From contig CAYYJM010000359.1 in assembly GCA_964471755.1 (NCBI GenBank), forward strand, positions 1 through 5,456: a stretch of 5,456 nucleotides of DNA. Reading direction: 5' to 3'. The notes under the pieces are model-generated. The model was not told where the DNA came from, ran no database searches, and saw only the letters and a program-made list of their open reading frames with translations. Source of the stretch: CAYYJM01 sp964471755. GTDB taxonomy: Bacteria; Planctomycetota; Planctomycetia; Gemmatales; Gemmataceae. Below, piece by piece: positions 1 to 5,374 of this stretch. Each line of letters opens with the position of its first letter. Position 1 is the first letter of the stretch. A program made the position numbers and the translations under genes.

Positions 1-30
1 GGGGGCAAAACCTCCGGGCGGAAGGTTCAC

Positions 31-72
31 CCCGGCATAAATGCTCAATGTTTACCACAAGTTGACCTTGCC
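31..72 (+). repeat. Left terminal inverted repeat of the IS
   Basis: It begins CCCGGCATAAATGCTC and is the reverse complement of 1558-1599 except at position 65 (A here; the right repeat would give C). At 42 bp it is long compared with the roughly 18-20 bp ends typical of many IS4-family elements. It should hold the transposase binding and cleavage site. Confidence 0.93.
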
Positions 73-118
73 GGGAGAATAGAAGAGGAGATTTCGACGG
101 AGTGATCGAGGGGAAGGG

Positions 119-1585
119 ATGAACCGTGCATTCGAGACGGCCGACTCGTTCGGCCAGCGGAACTTCGGCCACTGTGACCTCGGCGACGTCCGCCGCACGC
201 GCCGCCTCGTCCACGCCGCCGACCAACTCCTCGCTCACCCCGATAAGACCCTGCCGCACAAGTTCGCTTCCCCCAAGGACTATCGCGCCGTCCTCCGCCT
301 GGCCAACGCCCCCGCGTTGACCCACGCCGTCGTCCTGTCCGCGCACGCCCAGCCCGTCCTGAACGACCTCCGCTCCGCCGGCCCGCCCGTGGTCGTCCTG
401 CCGGAGGACACCACGGAGCTGGATTTCTCCGGCCAGAACCTCGCCCTCGGCCCGATCGGCACCGGCGGCGGCACCGGCTACGAGTGCCACAACACCCTCG
501 CTGTCGATCCGCGCAGCCGCGAGATCCTTGGCCTGGTCGATCAGATCTTGCACCTGCGTCGCCGCGTCCCGACCGGCGAGGGGACGGCCGCGAAACGCGG
601 CCACCCCGACCGGGAAAGCCGCCTGTGGATCAAGGCCGCCGCCAACGTCGGGCCGGCCCCGCCAGGCAAGGTGTGGGTGCGTGTCTGCGACCGCGCCGCC
701 GACACGTTCGAGTACCTCGAGTACATGCTCCACAACCACCTGTCCTTCGTCTGCCGCTCCTGCCAGAACCGGGCGTTGGAAGTCGAGCCGGCGAACGCCA
801 CGGCGGCAGCGAACGCCACGGCGGCAGCGAACGCCACGGCGGCAGCGAACGCCGAGCCGCGGTTGCTGCACGACCGGCTGCGGACGCTGCCGGCGCAGGC
901 GAGTTGGCAGGTGGAGGTGTCGGCCCAGAAAGCGACCAGGACCCAGCCGGCGCGGCAGGCCCGGCAGGCCCGGGTGGAAGCGGCGGCGCTGGCAGTGCGG
1001 ATCAAGGCTCCGCACTGCCACGCTGGCGAGCACGGCAACGCGCCGGTCTCGGCGTGGGCGATCCGGGTCTGGGAGCCGGCCCCGCCGGCCGGACAGGAGG
1101 CGCTGGAGTGGCTGCTGCTGACCGATCAGGCCATCACCGACGCGGCCCGGCTGCGCGATGTGGTCGGGTACTACGAGTGCCGAGTGGTGGCGGAGGAGTA
1201 TCACAAGTGCCAGAAGACCGGCGTCGGGATCGAGTCGCTCCAGTTGCAGAGTCGCGGCGGGCTGGAGCCGTTGATTGGGCTGTTGAGCGTGGCGGCCGTG
1301 CCGCTGGTGAACCTGCGCATCGCGGCGCGGCAGCCGGAGGTGGCGGACCAGCCGGCCACCGCCGTGGTGGATCCGTTGTGGGTGCAGGTGTTGAGTGTGT
1401 GGCGGCACCGGGAAGAACGGGCCTTGACGGTGCGCGAGTTCACGCTGGCGTTGGCGCGGCTCGGCGGGCACCAGAATCGCAAGTGCGACGGGCTGCCGGG
1501 GTGGCAGACCCTCTGGCGCGGCTGGGAACGTCTGCGGACCATGCTCGACTACGAACTGGCAAGGGCAACTTGTGGTAAACATTGA
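119..1585 (+). CDS. IS4-family DDE transposase (Tn5-like), 488 aa
   Basis: Catalyses cut-and-paste movement of the surrounding element by DNA cleavage and strand transfer at the inverted repeats. The N-terminus (about residues 14-65, FGHCDLGDVRRTRRL...) resembles the small DNA-binding domain found ahead of Tn5-type catalytic cores. The RNase H-like core shows the DDE triad: D97 in EDTTELDF, D191 in CDRAADTFEYL, and E359 in YYECRVVAEEYHKCQK. The last fits the IS4 signature Y-(2)-R-(3)-E-(6)-K (Y352, R355, E359, K366). Residues from about 215 to 335 form the insertion domain between the second D and the E; they include an Ala/Asn/Thr tandem repeat (225-245). WLLLTD (331-336) is the usual strand before the E region. 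The start is chosen because purine-rich GAGGGGAAGG (108-117) lies directly upstream. The length is close to Tn5 transposase (476 aa). The stop lies within the right inverted repeat. Synonymous codon use differs sharply between the two halves. Confidence 0.93.
   Translation: MNRAFETADSFGQRNFGHCDLGDVRRTRRLVHAADQLLAHPDKTLPHKFASPKDYRAVLRLANAPALTHAVVLSAHAQPVLNDLRSAGPPVVVLPEDTTELDFSGQNLALGPIGTGGGTGYECHNTLAVDPRSREILGLVDQILHLRRRVPTGEGTAAKRGHPDRESRLWIKAAANVGPAPPGKVWVRVCDRAADTFEYLEYMLHNHLSFVCRSCQNRALEVEPANATAAANATAAANATAAANAEPRLLHDRLRTLPAQASWQVEVSAQKATRTQPARQARQARVEAAALAVRIKAPHCHAGEHGNAPVSAWAIRVWEPAPPAGQEALEWLLLTDQAITDAARLRDVVGYYECRVVAEEYHKCQKTGVGIESLQLQSRGGLEPLIGLLSVAAVPLVNLRIAARQPEVADQPATAVVDPLWVQVLSVWRHREERALTVREFTLALARLGGHQNRKCDGLPGWQTLWRGWERLRTMLDYELARATCGKH
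791..853 (+). repeat. 18-bp in-frame tandem repeat, 3.5 copies, inside the transposase
   Basis: The unit GCGAACGCCACGGCGGCA occurs at 791-808, 809-826 and 827-844 without a single difference, followed by a half unit (845-853). The array is flanked on both sides by GAGCCG (785-790 and 854-859). It encodes three ANATAA units plus ANA (residues 225-245). Perfect identity points to recent slippage expansion. Because the unit is a multiple of three, copy number can change without a frameshift. It lies in the insertion domain, away from the catalytic residues. Confidence 0.96.
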
Positions 1586-1599
1586 GCATTTATGCCGGG
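1558..1599 (-). repeat. Right terminal inverted repeat of the IS
   Basis: It ends ...GAGCATTTATGCCGGG and pairs with 31-72 at 41 of 42 positions. The last codons and the TGA stop (1583-1585) of the transposase lie inside it, so the end sequence is constrained both as a transposase site and as coding sequence. Confidence 0.93.
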
Positions 1600-1625
1600 C
1601 CGACCTCCTCCCGGATGTTTTTGCC
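1600..1625 (-). terminator. Half of a split terminator-like hairpin downstream of the minus-strand operon
   Basis: Read on the minus strand, this stretch starts 10 bases after the operon's last stop codon: GGCAAAAA, then CATCCGGGAGGAGGT. Its partner arm is on the far side of the IS (4-26, minus strand ACCTTCCGCCCGGAGG then TTTTGCC). Joined without the IS, the two would form a long imperfect GC-rich stem with an A-run on one foot and a T-run on the other. That is the form of a bidirectional intrinsic terminator between convergent genes. With the IS present, about 1.57 kb separates the arms. The alternative is that these are outer, less conserved parts of the IS ends. Confidence 0.5.
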
Positions 1626-1635
1626 ACACCCGTGA

Positions 1636-2652
1636 TCAGTACACGAACTGGTTCGCGGGCGGCTTCTCCATCAACTCGACCGCCTTGCTGATGGGCAGCT
1701 CCGGCGTCGGCGTGACGATCAACGCCGTCGTGAACGGGCCCTTGCCGTCGCGCTGGAGAAACTTGACCGTCCCGGTCACGCTGACCCATTTGTTGCCGCT
1801 CAGCTTCGTCGGATCGAGGTGCGGCTGGTTGGGCAGATCCTTGATCTCGCGGTAATCGACCAGGATGATCGCCTTGAGCGTGATGGCGTCGGCGGCACAG
1901 CAGTTCATCGTCGGTCGGGTCAGCGTGAAGCGGTTCTCGTCGCTGCCGGCGAAGACCCCTTCCAGGCGAACCGTCTTGTCCGAGTAGAAGTCCCGGCTCT
2001 CCGGCGACAGCGACGCCCGTTCCAGCGTCAGGAACGTCACGTTGAAGTCAGCTCCGCGACTGGCCGTCGCCTCCTTGCCCAGCTCGAAACCACTGGACAC
2101 GTCCTTGGCCTGGACCATCGCCTTGTTGGGCAGATCGAGGAAGAACAGGGCCACCGGCAGCATCAGCAGGATGATCCGCCACGGAGCCCAGCCGTGGTCA
2201 TGGCCGTGATCGTCGCCGCCGTGACTGGGGCCGTGCGAATGACCGTGACTGTGCGAATGGCTGTGTCCATGATCGGCCGCGGCCGGAGCCAGCGGCAGAC
2301 TGGTCTGCACGGCCTCGGCGTGGTGATCATGGCCGCAGTCGTGGCCGTGATCGTGACCGCAACCGGGGCCATGCTCGTGGACGGGTTCGCTCGCCGGTTC
2401 GCCGACGGCGATCCACAGGCTGATGCCACGGATCAGCACCAGCGTCAGCAGAGCGATGCCGCCGACCAGGACGAACAGATGGAACTTCGGATGCAGGATG
2501 TGGTTGAGCTTGCCCGAGGTGTACAGCACGATGCACACGCCGCCCAGGGCACCGCTGGCCCCGAGGGTGAGTAGCTGTTCGAGGTAGTAGCCGGCCAGGT
2601 CGTTGGTCGGGCCGTGGCTATGGCCGTGATCGCTGTGTCCTGCGTGTGCCAT
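1636..2652 (-). CDS. His-rich TIGR03943/UPF0703-type membrane protein, partner of a permease (338 aa)
   Basis: Membrane protein of the TIGR03943 (YcgQ-like) kind, which is commonly encoded next to a UPF0718/DUF318 permease, as here. Seen: an N-terminal His cluster (HSDHGHSHG, residues 6-14), hydrophobic segments at about 25-46, 58-82 and 157-174, and a long loop (92-153) carrying 19 histidines with two Cys (C98, C106) and several Asp. The C-terminal soluble domain (about 200-338) contains MNCCAADA (249-256), the Cys-Cys-Ala-Ala-Asp motif I associate with this family. The His loop is like those in zinc, nickel and cobalt handling proteins, so a metal-binding or metal-buffering role beside the permease is inferred; the substrate is not known. 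The start is supported by GGAGGG (minus strand, 2660-2665) seven bases upstream. It follows the permease by 15 bp, so the two are almost surely co-transcribed. A terminator-like arm begins 10 bases after its stop. Confidence 0.82.
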   Translation of the reverse strand: MAHAGHSDHGHSHGPTNDLAGYYLEQLLTLGASGALGGVCIVLYTSGKLNHILHPKFHLFVLVGGIALLTLVLIRGISLWIAVGEPASEPVHEHGPGCGHDHGHDCGHDHHAEAVQTSLPLAPAAADHGHSHSHSHGHSHGPSHGGDDHGHDHGWAPWRIILLMLPVALFFLDLPNKAMVQAKDVSSGFELGKEATASRGADFNVTFLTLERASLSPESRDFYSDKTVRLEGVFAGSDENRFTLTRPTMNCCAADAITLKAIILVDYREIKDLPNQPHLDPTKLSGNKWVSVTGTVKFLQRDGKGPFTTALIVTPTPELPISKAVELMEKPPANQFVY

Positions 2653-2659
2653 GATCTCG

Positions 2660-2665
2660 CCCTCC
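2660..2665 (-). promoter_or_regulatory. Ribosome binding site for the His-rich membrane protein
   Basis: GGAGGG on the minus strand, seven bases before the ATG at 2652 and two bases after the permease stop (TGA, 2670-2668). It fixes the start and allows coupled translation with the permease. Confidence 0.8.
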
Positions 2666-2667
2666 GA

Positions 2668-3753
2668 TCAGGGGCCGGCCGGGGTCGGCGTCGGCAGCGT
2701 CCCCGGCGGAATGATGAACTGCGGTGCGTACGTTTCCCAGAGGAAATGGACTAGCAGACTGTACAGCAGTACCTGGACGACGACGGCGAGGACGATCGCC
2801 AGGATGAGCCGGGGTCGGAAAACCCGCGTGTACATGATCAGCAGCTTGATGTCGAACATCGGGCCGAGGACCAGGAACGATAGCTTGGCCGCTGGCCGCA
2901 TCGTCTGGAAGCTCGCCGCCACGAAGGCGTCGGCCTCGCTGCACAGCGACAGGATAACGGCCAGTGCCATCATCAGCAGGATCGACAGCGTCGGGAACGA
3001 CTGCGACAGCAGGGCGATCGTCTCCTTGGTGACCAGTTCCTTGGCGAAGGAAGCGATCAGGGCACCGATGATCAGGAAGACGGTGATGTCGATGAAGTCA
3101 TGCAGGGCCGTCTCCGAGACGTTGTTGATCCGCTGGAAGGCGGTCTTCTTGCGCTTCGGGCCGTCGTCGTTCTCCTCGACCAGGGGCAGTTCGCTTGGCT
3201 GGGCCAGGGGCGTCAGCAGGGCCTTGCCGTGTCGGTTCCACATCCGCTGGACGATCAGGCTGGTGCCGACGGCGACCAGGAAGCCGAGGCCGGCCCGCAG
3301 ACCGAGCATCCACGCGCCGCCCATCTGGTAGGAGAACTTGCCGTCCTCCAGGGTGTTCTCCATGCCGGCGAAGGCGAAGTAGGTACTGAGCAGCACAATG
3401 GGGTTGATGATCGGGCCGGCCAGCATGTAAGCGGTGCAGCAGCTCAACGGCAGGCCCTTGCGGAGCAGGCGTCGCATGACCGGCACGATACCGCACTCGC
3501 ACATCGGGAAGATCAGACCCAGGCAGGCGCTCATCGAGATGGCGGCGACCCGGTTTCCGGGCAGCACGCGGGTGATGAACCGCTGTGGCAGAAACTCTTC
3601 CAGGACGCCGGCGATGACCGCACCGAGAACGATGAACGGCATCGCCTCGTACAGGATGCTGACGAAGGTGACGAAGAAGCGAACGATGTCGAAGTTGATC
3701 TGGGCACCGCCGAGATAGAGGCGGATGACCAGATCGGACTGTGCAGGGTCCAT
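2668..3753 (-). CDS. UPF0718/DUF318-type permease (ArsP_1-like), 361 aa
   Basis: Polytopic inner-membrane permease of the DUF318/PF03773 group (YcgR, YraQ and ArsP relatives). Some members export organoarsenicals; for most, including those paired with TIGR03943 proteins, the substrate is unproven. Seen: about eight hydrophobic segments (near 22-50, 67-85, 103-128, 146-168, 218-238, 253-271, 288-308 and 313-338) in two halves separated by a charged cytosolic-type linker (about 190-215, ENDDGPKRKK). Conserved-looking motifs are PMCECGIVPVMRR (83-95, C85 and C87), LSCCTAYMLAGPIINP (103-118, C105 and C106), LSLCSEADAF (268-277, C271 and D275) and GPMFDIK (297-303). Cys and Asp inside membrane segments would suit a metal or metalloid substrate. 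It is the first gene of the operon and is followed 15 bp later by its His-rich partner. No strong Shine-Dalgarno precedes the ATG at 3753; GGAC lies about seven bases upstream. The Pro/Thr-rich C-terminal tail is dispensable-looking. Confidence 0.85.
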   Translation of the reverse strand: MDPAQSDLVIRLYLGGAQINFDIVRFFVTFVSILYEAMPFIVLGAVIAGVLEEFLPQRFITRVLPGNRVAAISMSACLGLIFPMCECGIVPVMRRLLRKGLPLSCCTAYMLAGPIINPIVLLSTYFAFAGMENTLEDGKFSYQMGGAWMLGLRAGLGFLVAVGTSLIVQRMWNRHGKALLTPLAQPSELPLVEENDDGPKRKKTAFQRINNVSETALHDFIDITVFLIIGALIASFAKELVTKETIALLSQSFPTLSILLMMALAVILSLCSEADAFVAASFQTMRPAAKLSFLVLGPMFDIKLLIMYTRVFRPRLILAIVLAVVVQVLLYSLLVHFLWETYAPQFIIPPGTLPTPTPAGP

Positions 3754-3764
3754 GGTATGTCCGT

Positions 3765-3823
3765 GTCCGGGGCCGCGCGGATCGAGTCCGGGGCTACTCT
3801 ACTGATACGCGGCAGACCCGGAC
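3765..3823. promoter_or_regulatory. GTCCGGGG repeats upstream of the permease operon, possible operator
   Basis: GTCCGGGGC occurs at 3765-3773 and again at 3786-3794, exactly 21 bp apart (about two helical turns). A third, inverted copy (CCCGGAC) sits at 3817-3823, so the second and third copies form an inverted repeat with a 24-bp spacer. The inverted copy overlaps the candidate minus-strand -35 box. This arrangement could bind a regulator, but in a GC-rich genome it may be chance. It does not resemble a Zur or Fur box. Confidence 0.3.
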
Positions 3824-3825
3824 AA
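3796..3825 (-). promoter_or_regulatory. Candidate sigma-70-type promoter for the permease operon
   Basis: On the minus strand, TTGTCC (3825-3820; 4 of 6 consensus) and TAGAGT (3801-3796; 4 of 6) are separated by 18 bp, about 45 bases upstream of the permease ATG. This is a pattern match only; planctomycete promoters are poorly conserved. Confidence 0.3.
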
Positions 3826-3845
3826 GGTTCGTTCTGGAGAAGCAC

Positions 3846-3872
3846 TTGCACGCCAGCGGGGCGAGGCATACT
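3846..3872 (+). promoter_or_regulatory. Weak candidate promoter for glmM
   Basis: TTGCAC (3846-3851) and CATACT (3867-3872; 4 of 6) are separated by a short 15-bp spacer, 45 bases upstream of the glmM start. The intergenic region must hold a promoter for this divergent gene, but this specific pair is only weakly supported. Confidence 0.22.
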
Positions 3873-3906
3873 GTCAACCCATGAAGAGACGCCGCGCCCG
3901 CCCTGG

Positions 3907-3912
3907 AAGGAG
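3907..3912 (+). promoter_or_regulatory. Ribosome binding site of glmM
   Basis: AAGGAG, five bases before the ATG at 3918. It selects this start over the out-of-frame ATG at 3881. Confidence 0.82.
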
Positions 3913-3917
3913 CATCC

Positions 3918-5267
3918 ATGCTGCCTCGCGATCTCATCGTCAGCGTGTCCGGCATCCGCGGCGTCATCGGCACGAGCCTGACGCCGGAGGCGGCCGTCGC
4001 CTTTGCTCGCGCCCTGGGCAGCCATCTTCAGGGCGGCACGGTCCTGCTCTCCCGCGATGGCCGGGCCAGCGGGGCGATGCTTCGCCATGCCATCCTCGCC
4101 GGCCTTATGGCCTCCGGCTGCAAGGTTCTCGACCTCGGCGTGGTGCCGACGCCGACCGTCGGACTGTGCGTCAAGCACTTCGCGACCGCCGGCGCGATCC
4201 AGGTCACGGCCAGCCACAACCCGGCCGAGTGGAACGGCCTCAAACTCTTCGGCCCGGACGGCCGCGTCCTGAGTGCCGTCGAGGGGCAGAAGATCACCGA
4301 GCGATTCCTGGCCCGGGACTTCGTCGGCGCGACCTGGGATCGGCTCGGCATCGTCGAGGACCGGCCCGGCGGCATCGAGGCTCACTGTCAGCGCATCCTG
4401 CCACTGGTCGATACCGCCCGCATCGCCGCCGCCGGCCTGCGCGTGTTCGTCGATGCCAACGGCGGTTCGGGCGGCCCGCTCGCTCGTCTGCTGATGAAGG
4501 CCCTCCAGGTGGAGGCGATCATCCAGGCCGGCTACGCCGATGGCGACTTCCAGCACACGCCGGAACCGACCGAGGCGAACCTGCGCGACATCGCTCCGCT
4601 GGTTGCGCAGCACGGAGCCGCAGTCGGCTTCGCCCTGGATCCCGACGCCGACCGCCTGGCCCTGATCGACGAGACGGGTCGGTTCATCGGCGAGGAACTG
4701 ACGCTGGCCCTGGCCCTGCGCTATCGTCTGGAGCAGCAGCCCGGCCCGGTCGTCGTCAACATGAGTACGTCGCGGGTCAACGAGGACATCGCCCGCCAGT
4801 TCGGCTGCGATTTCCAGCGTGCCGCCGTGGGCGAGGCCAACGTCGTCGATCGGATGCTCGCCCTCGGCGCGGTGATCGGTGGCGAGGGCAACGGCGGCGT
4901 CATCGATCCACGCATCGGCTACGTTCGCGATCCGTTCATCGGCATGGCCATGATTCTCGATCTGCTGGCGAAGACGGGCCAGAAGCTGAGCGACCTCGTC
5001 GCCGGCCTGCCGAGCTACGCCATCGTCAAGGACAAGTACAGCGTCGAGCGGGCGCAGCTACCGGCTCTGTACGCCCGTCTCCAGGCCGCGCATCCGGAGG
5101 CGACGGCGAACACGGTCGATGGTCTACGGCTGGACTGGCCGGATCGCTGGGTCCACATTCGGCCGAGCAACACGGAGCCGATCGTGCGGGTCATCGCCGA
5201 GGCTCCGGAGTCGGCCCGGGCCAGCGAACTCTGCTCGGCCGTCGGCGCACAGCTGGCCGGCGGCTGA
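3918..5267 (+). CDS. glmM: Phosphoglucosamine mutase, archaeal-type GlmM (alpha-D-phosphohexomutase), 449 aa
   Basis: Cytosolic enzyme that interconverts glucosamine-6-phosphate and glucosamine-1-phosphate, the step before UDP-GlcNAc synthesis for cell envelope glycans. All four domains and active-site loops of the family are present in order: SGIRG (11-15) at the N-terminus; the phosphoserine loop TASHNPAEWNG (97-107, catalytic S99); the Mg-binding loop DPDADR (241-246, D241, D243, D245); the sugar-binding loop GGEGNGG (321-327); and the phosphate-binding loop RPSNTEP (415-421). HTPEPTEANL (213-222) is a further family motif. Typical bacterial GlmM has GEQSGH and RPSGTEP; the GEGNGG and RPSNTEP forms, and the SGIRG opening, match the archaeal-type GlmM clade also seen in some bacteria. 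Length is normal for the family. Phosphomannomutase or dual PMM/PGM activity cannot be excluded from sequence. It is divergent from the permease operon across 164 bp and appears monocistronic; 11 bp downstream a hairpin repeat array starts. Confidence 0.9.
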   Translation: MLPRDLIVSVSGIRGVIGTSLTPEAAVAFARALGSHLQGGTVLLSRDGRASGAMLRHAILAGLMASGCKVLDLGVVPTPTVGLCVKHFATAGAIQVTASHNPAEWNGLKLFGPDGRVLSAVEGQKITERFLARDFVGATWDRLGIVEDRPGGIEAHCQRILPLVDTARIAAAGLRVFVDANGGSGGPLARLLMKALQVEAIIQAGYADGDFQHTPEPTEANLRDIAPLVAQHGAAVGFALDPDADRLALIDETGRFIGEELTLALALRYRLEQQPGPVVVNMSTSRVNEDIARQFGCDFQRAAVGEANVVDRMLALGAVIGGEGNGGVIDPRIGYVRDPFIGMAMILDLLAKTGQKLSDLVAGLPSYAIVKDKYSVERAQLPALYARLQAAHPEATANTVDGLRLDWPDRWVHIRPSNTEPIVRVIAEAPESARASELCSAVGAQLAGG

Positions 5268-5296
5268 TCGATCTGAGCCCCTCGCCCCTGTACTCA

Positions 5297-5320
5297 GGGG
5301 AGAGGGGTTGGGGTGAGGGG
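5297..5320 (+). other. G-quadruplex motif in the first repeat module
   Basis: Four runs of four G (5297-5300, 5304-5307, 5310-5313, 5317-5320) are separated by AGA, TT and TGA. This meets the strict four-tetrad, short-loop definition. The same motif recurs at 5423-5446. The first two G runs are also the right arm of the hairpin, so the two structures are mutually exclusive. Confidence 0.75.
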
Positions 5321-5349
5321 TCTGCCTCTCCCCTTGCGACAAGCTGTGT

Positions 5350-5374
5350 CCCCCTCACCCCGGCCCTCTCCCCC
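5350..5374 (-). other. G-quadruplex motif on the opposite strand in the inverted module
   Basis: C runs at 5350-5354, 5358-5361, 5364-5366 and 5370-5374 give four G runs of at least three on the minus strand, with loops of two or three bases. A three-tetrad quadruplex is possible. It is the counterpart of the plus-strand motif in the neighbouring modules. Confidence 0.65.

Larger units (their letters stand above)
31..1599 (+). mobile_element. IS4-family insertion sequence (Tn5/IS50-like transposase), complete
   Basis: Seen: two terminal inverted repeats (31-72 and 1558-1599) match at 41 of 42 positions and enclose a single full-length DDE transposase gene. The reading frame is open and all catalytic residues are present, so the copy looks potentially active or recently moved. 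No direct target duplication is visible next to the repeats: the left side ends in GGTTCAC and the right side begins CCGACCT. The flanks instead form an inverted repeat with each other. The ends are placed at 31 and 1599 because identity drops sharply outside them. If the outer inverted similarity belongs to the element, it would span about 4-1625. Family assignment rests on the transposase motifs; I cannot name the exact IS. Confidence 0.87.

Noticed and set aside
62..90. TTGACC (62-67) in the left IS end as a -35 box for the transposase
   Set aside because: No acceptable -10 box lies at 16-18 bp; the nearest candidate (GAGAAT, 75-80) is only 7 bp away.
484..1578. Long plus-strand open frame inside the transposase gene (364 codons)
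   Set aside because: Its product is low-complexity Gly/Arg/Ala typical of a shifted frame in high-GC DNA. The 119-1585 frame carries the full DDE signature.
32..1598. CCGG at both tips of the inverted repeats as a target-site duplication
   Set aside because: CCGG is its own reverse complement, so it would appear as a direct repeat anyway; it is part of the longer inverted repeat.
1819..2574. Plus-strand open frame opposite the His-rich membrane protein
   Set aside because: It is antisense to a gene with clear family features; the product shows no domain and has no plausible ribosome binding site.
3754..3917. Zur or Fur box upstream of the permease operon
   Set aside because: No AT-rich palindrome of either type is visible; the only repeats are the GC-rich GTCCGGGG copies.
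3881..3920. ATG at 3881 as an alternative start or leader peptide before glmM
   Set aside because: Out of frame with glmM and without a good ribosome binding site; its product is Arg/Pro/His-rich shadow sequence. AAGGAG at 3907-3912 points to 3918.
3100..3981. Plus-strand open frame opposite the permease, running into glmM
   Set aside because: It overlaps two well-supported genes and its composition matches an antisense shadow.
3531..4613. Minus-strand open frame of 360 codons across glmM and the permease start
   Set aside because: Antisense to glmM; the product is a charged, low-complexity sequence with no recognisable domain.
5268..5320. Intrinsic terminator immediately after glmM
   Set aside because: The hairpin is strong but is followed by GGTTGGGG rather than a T-run, and the module recurs as a dispersed-type repeat, so I list it as a repeat.
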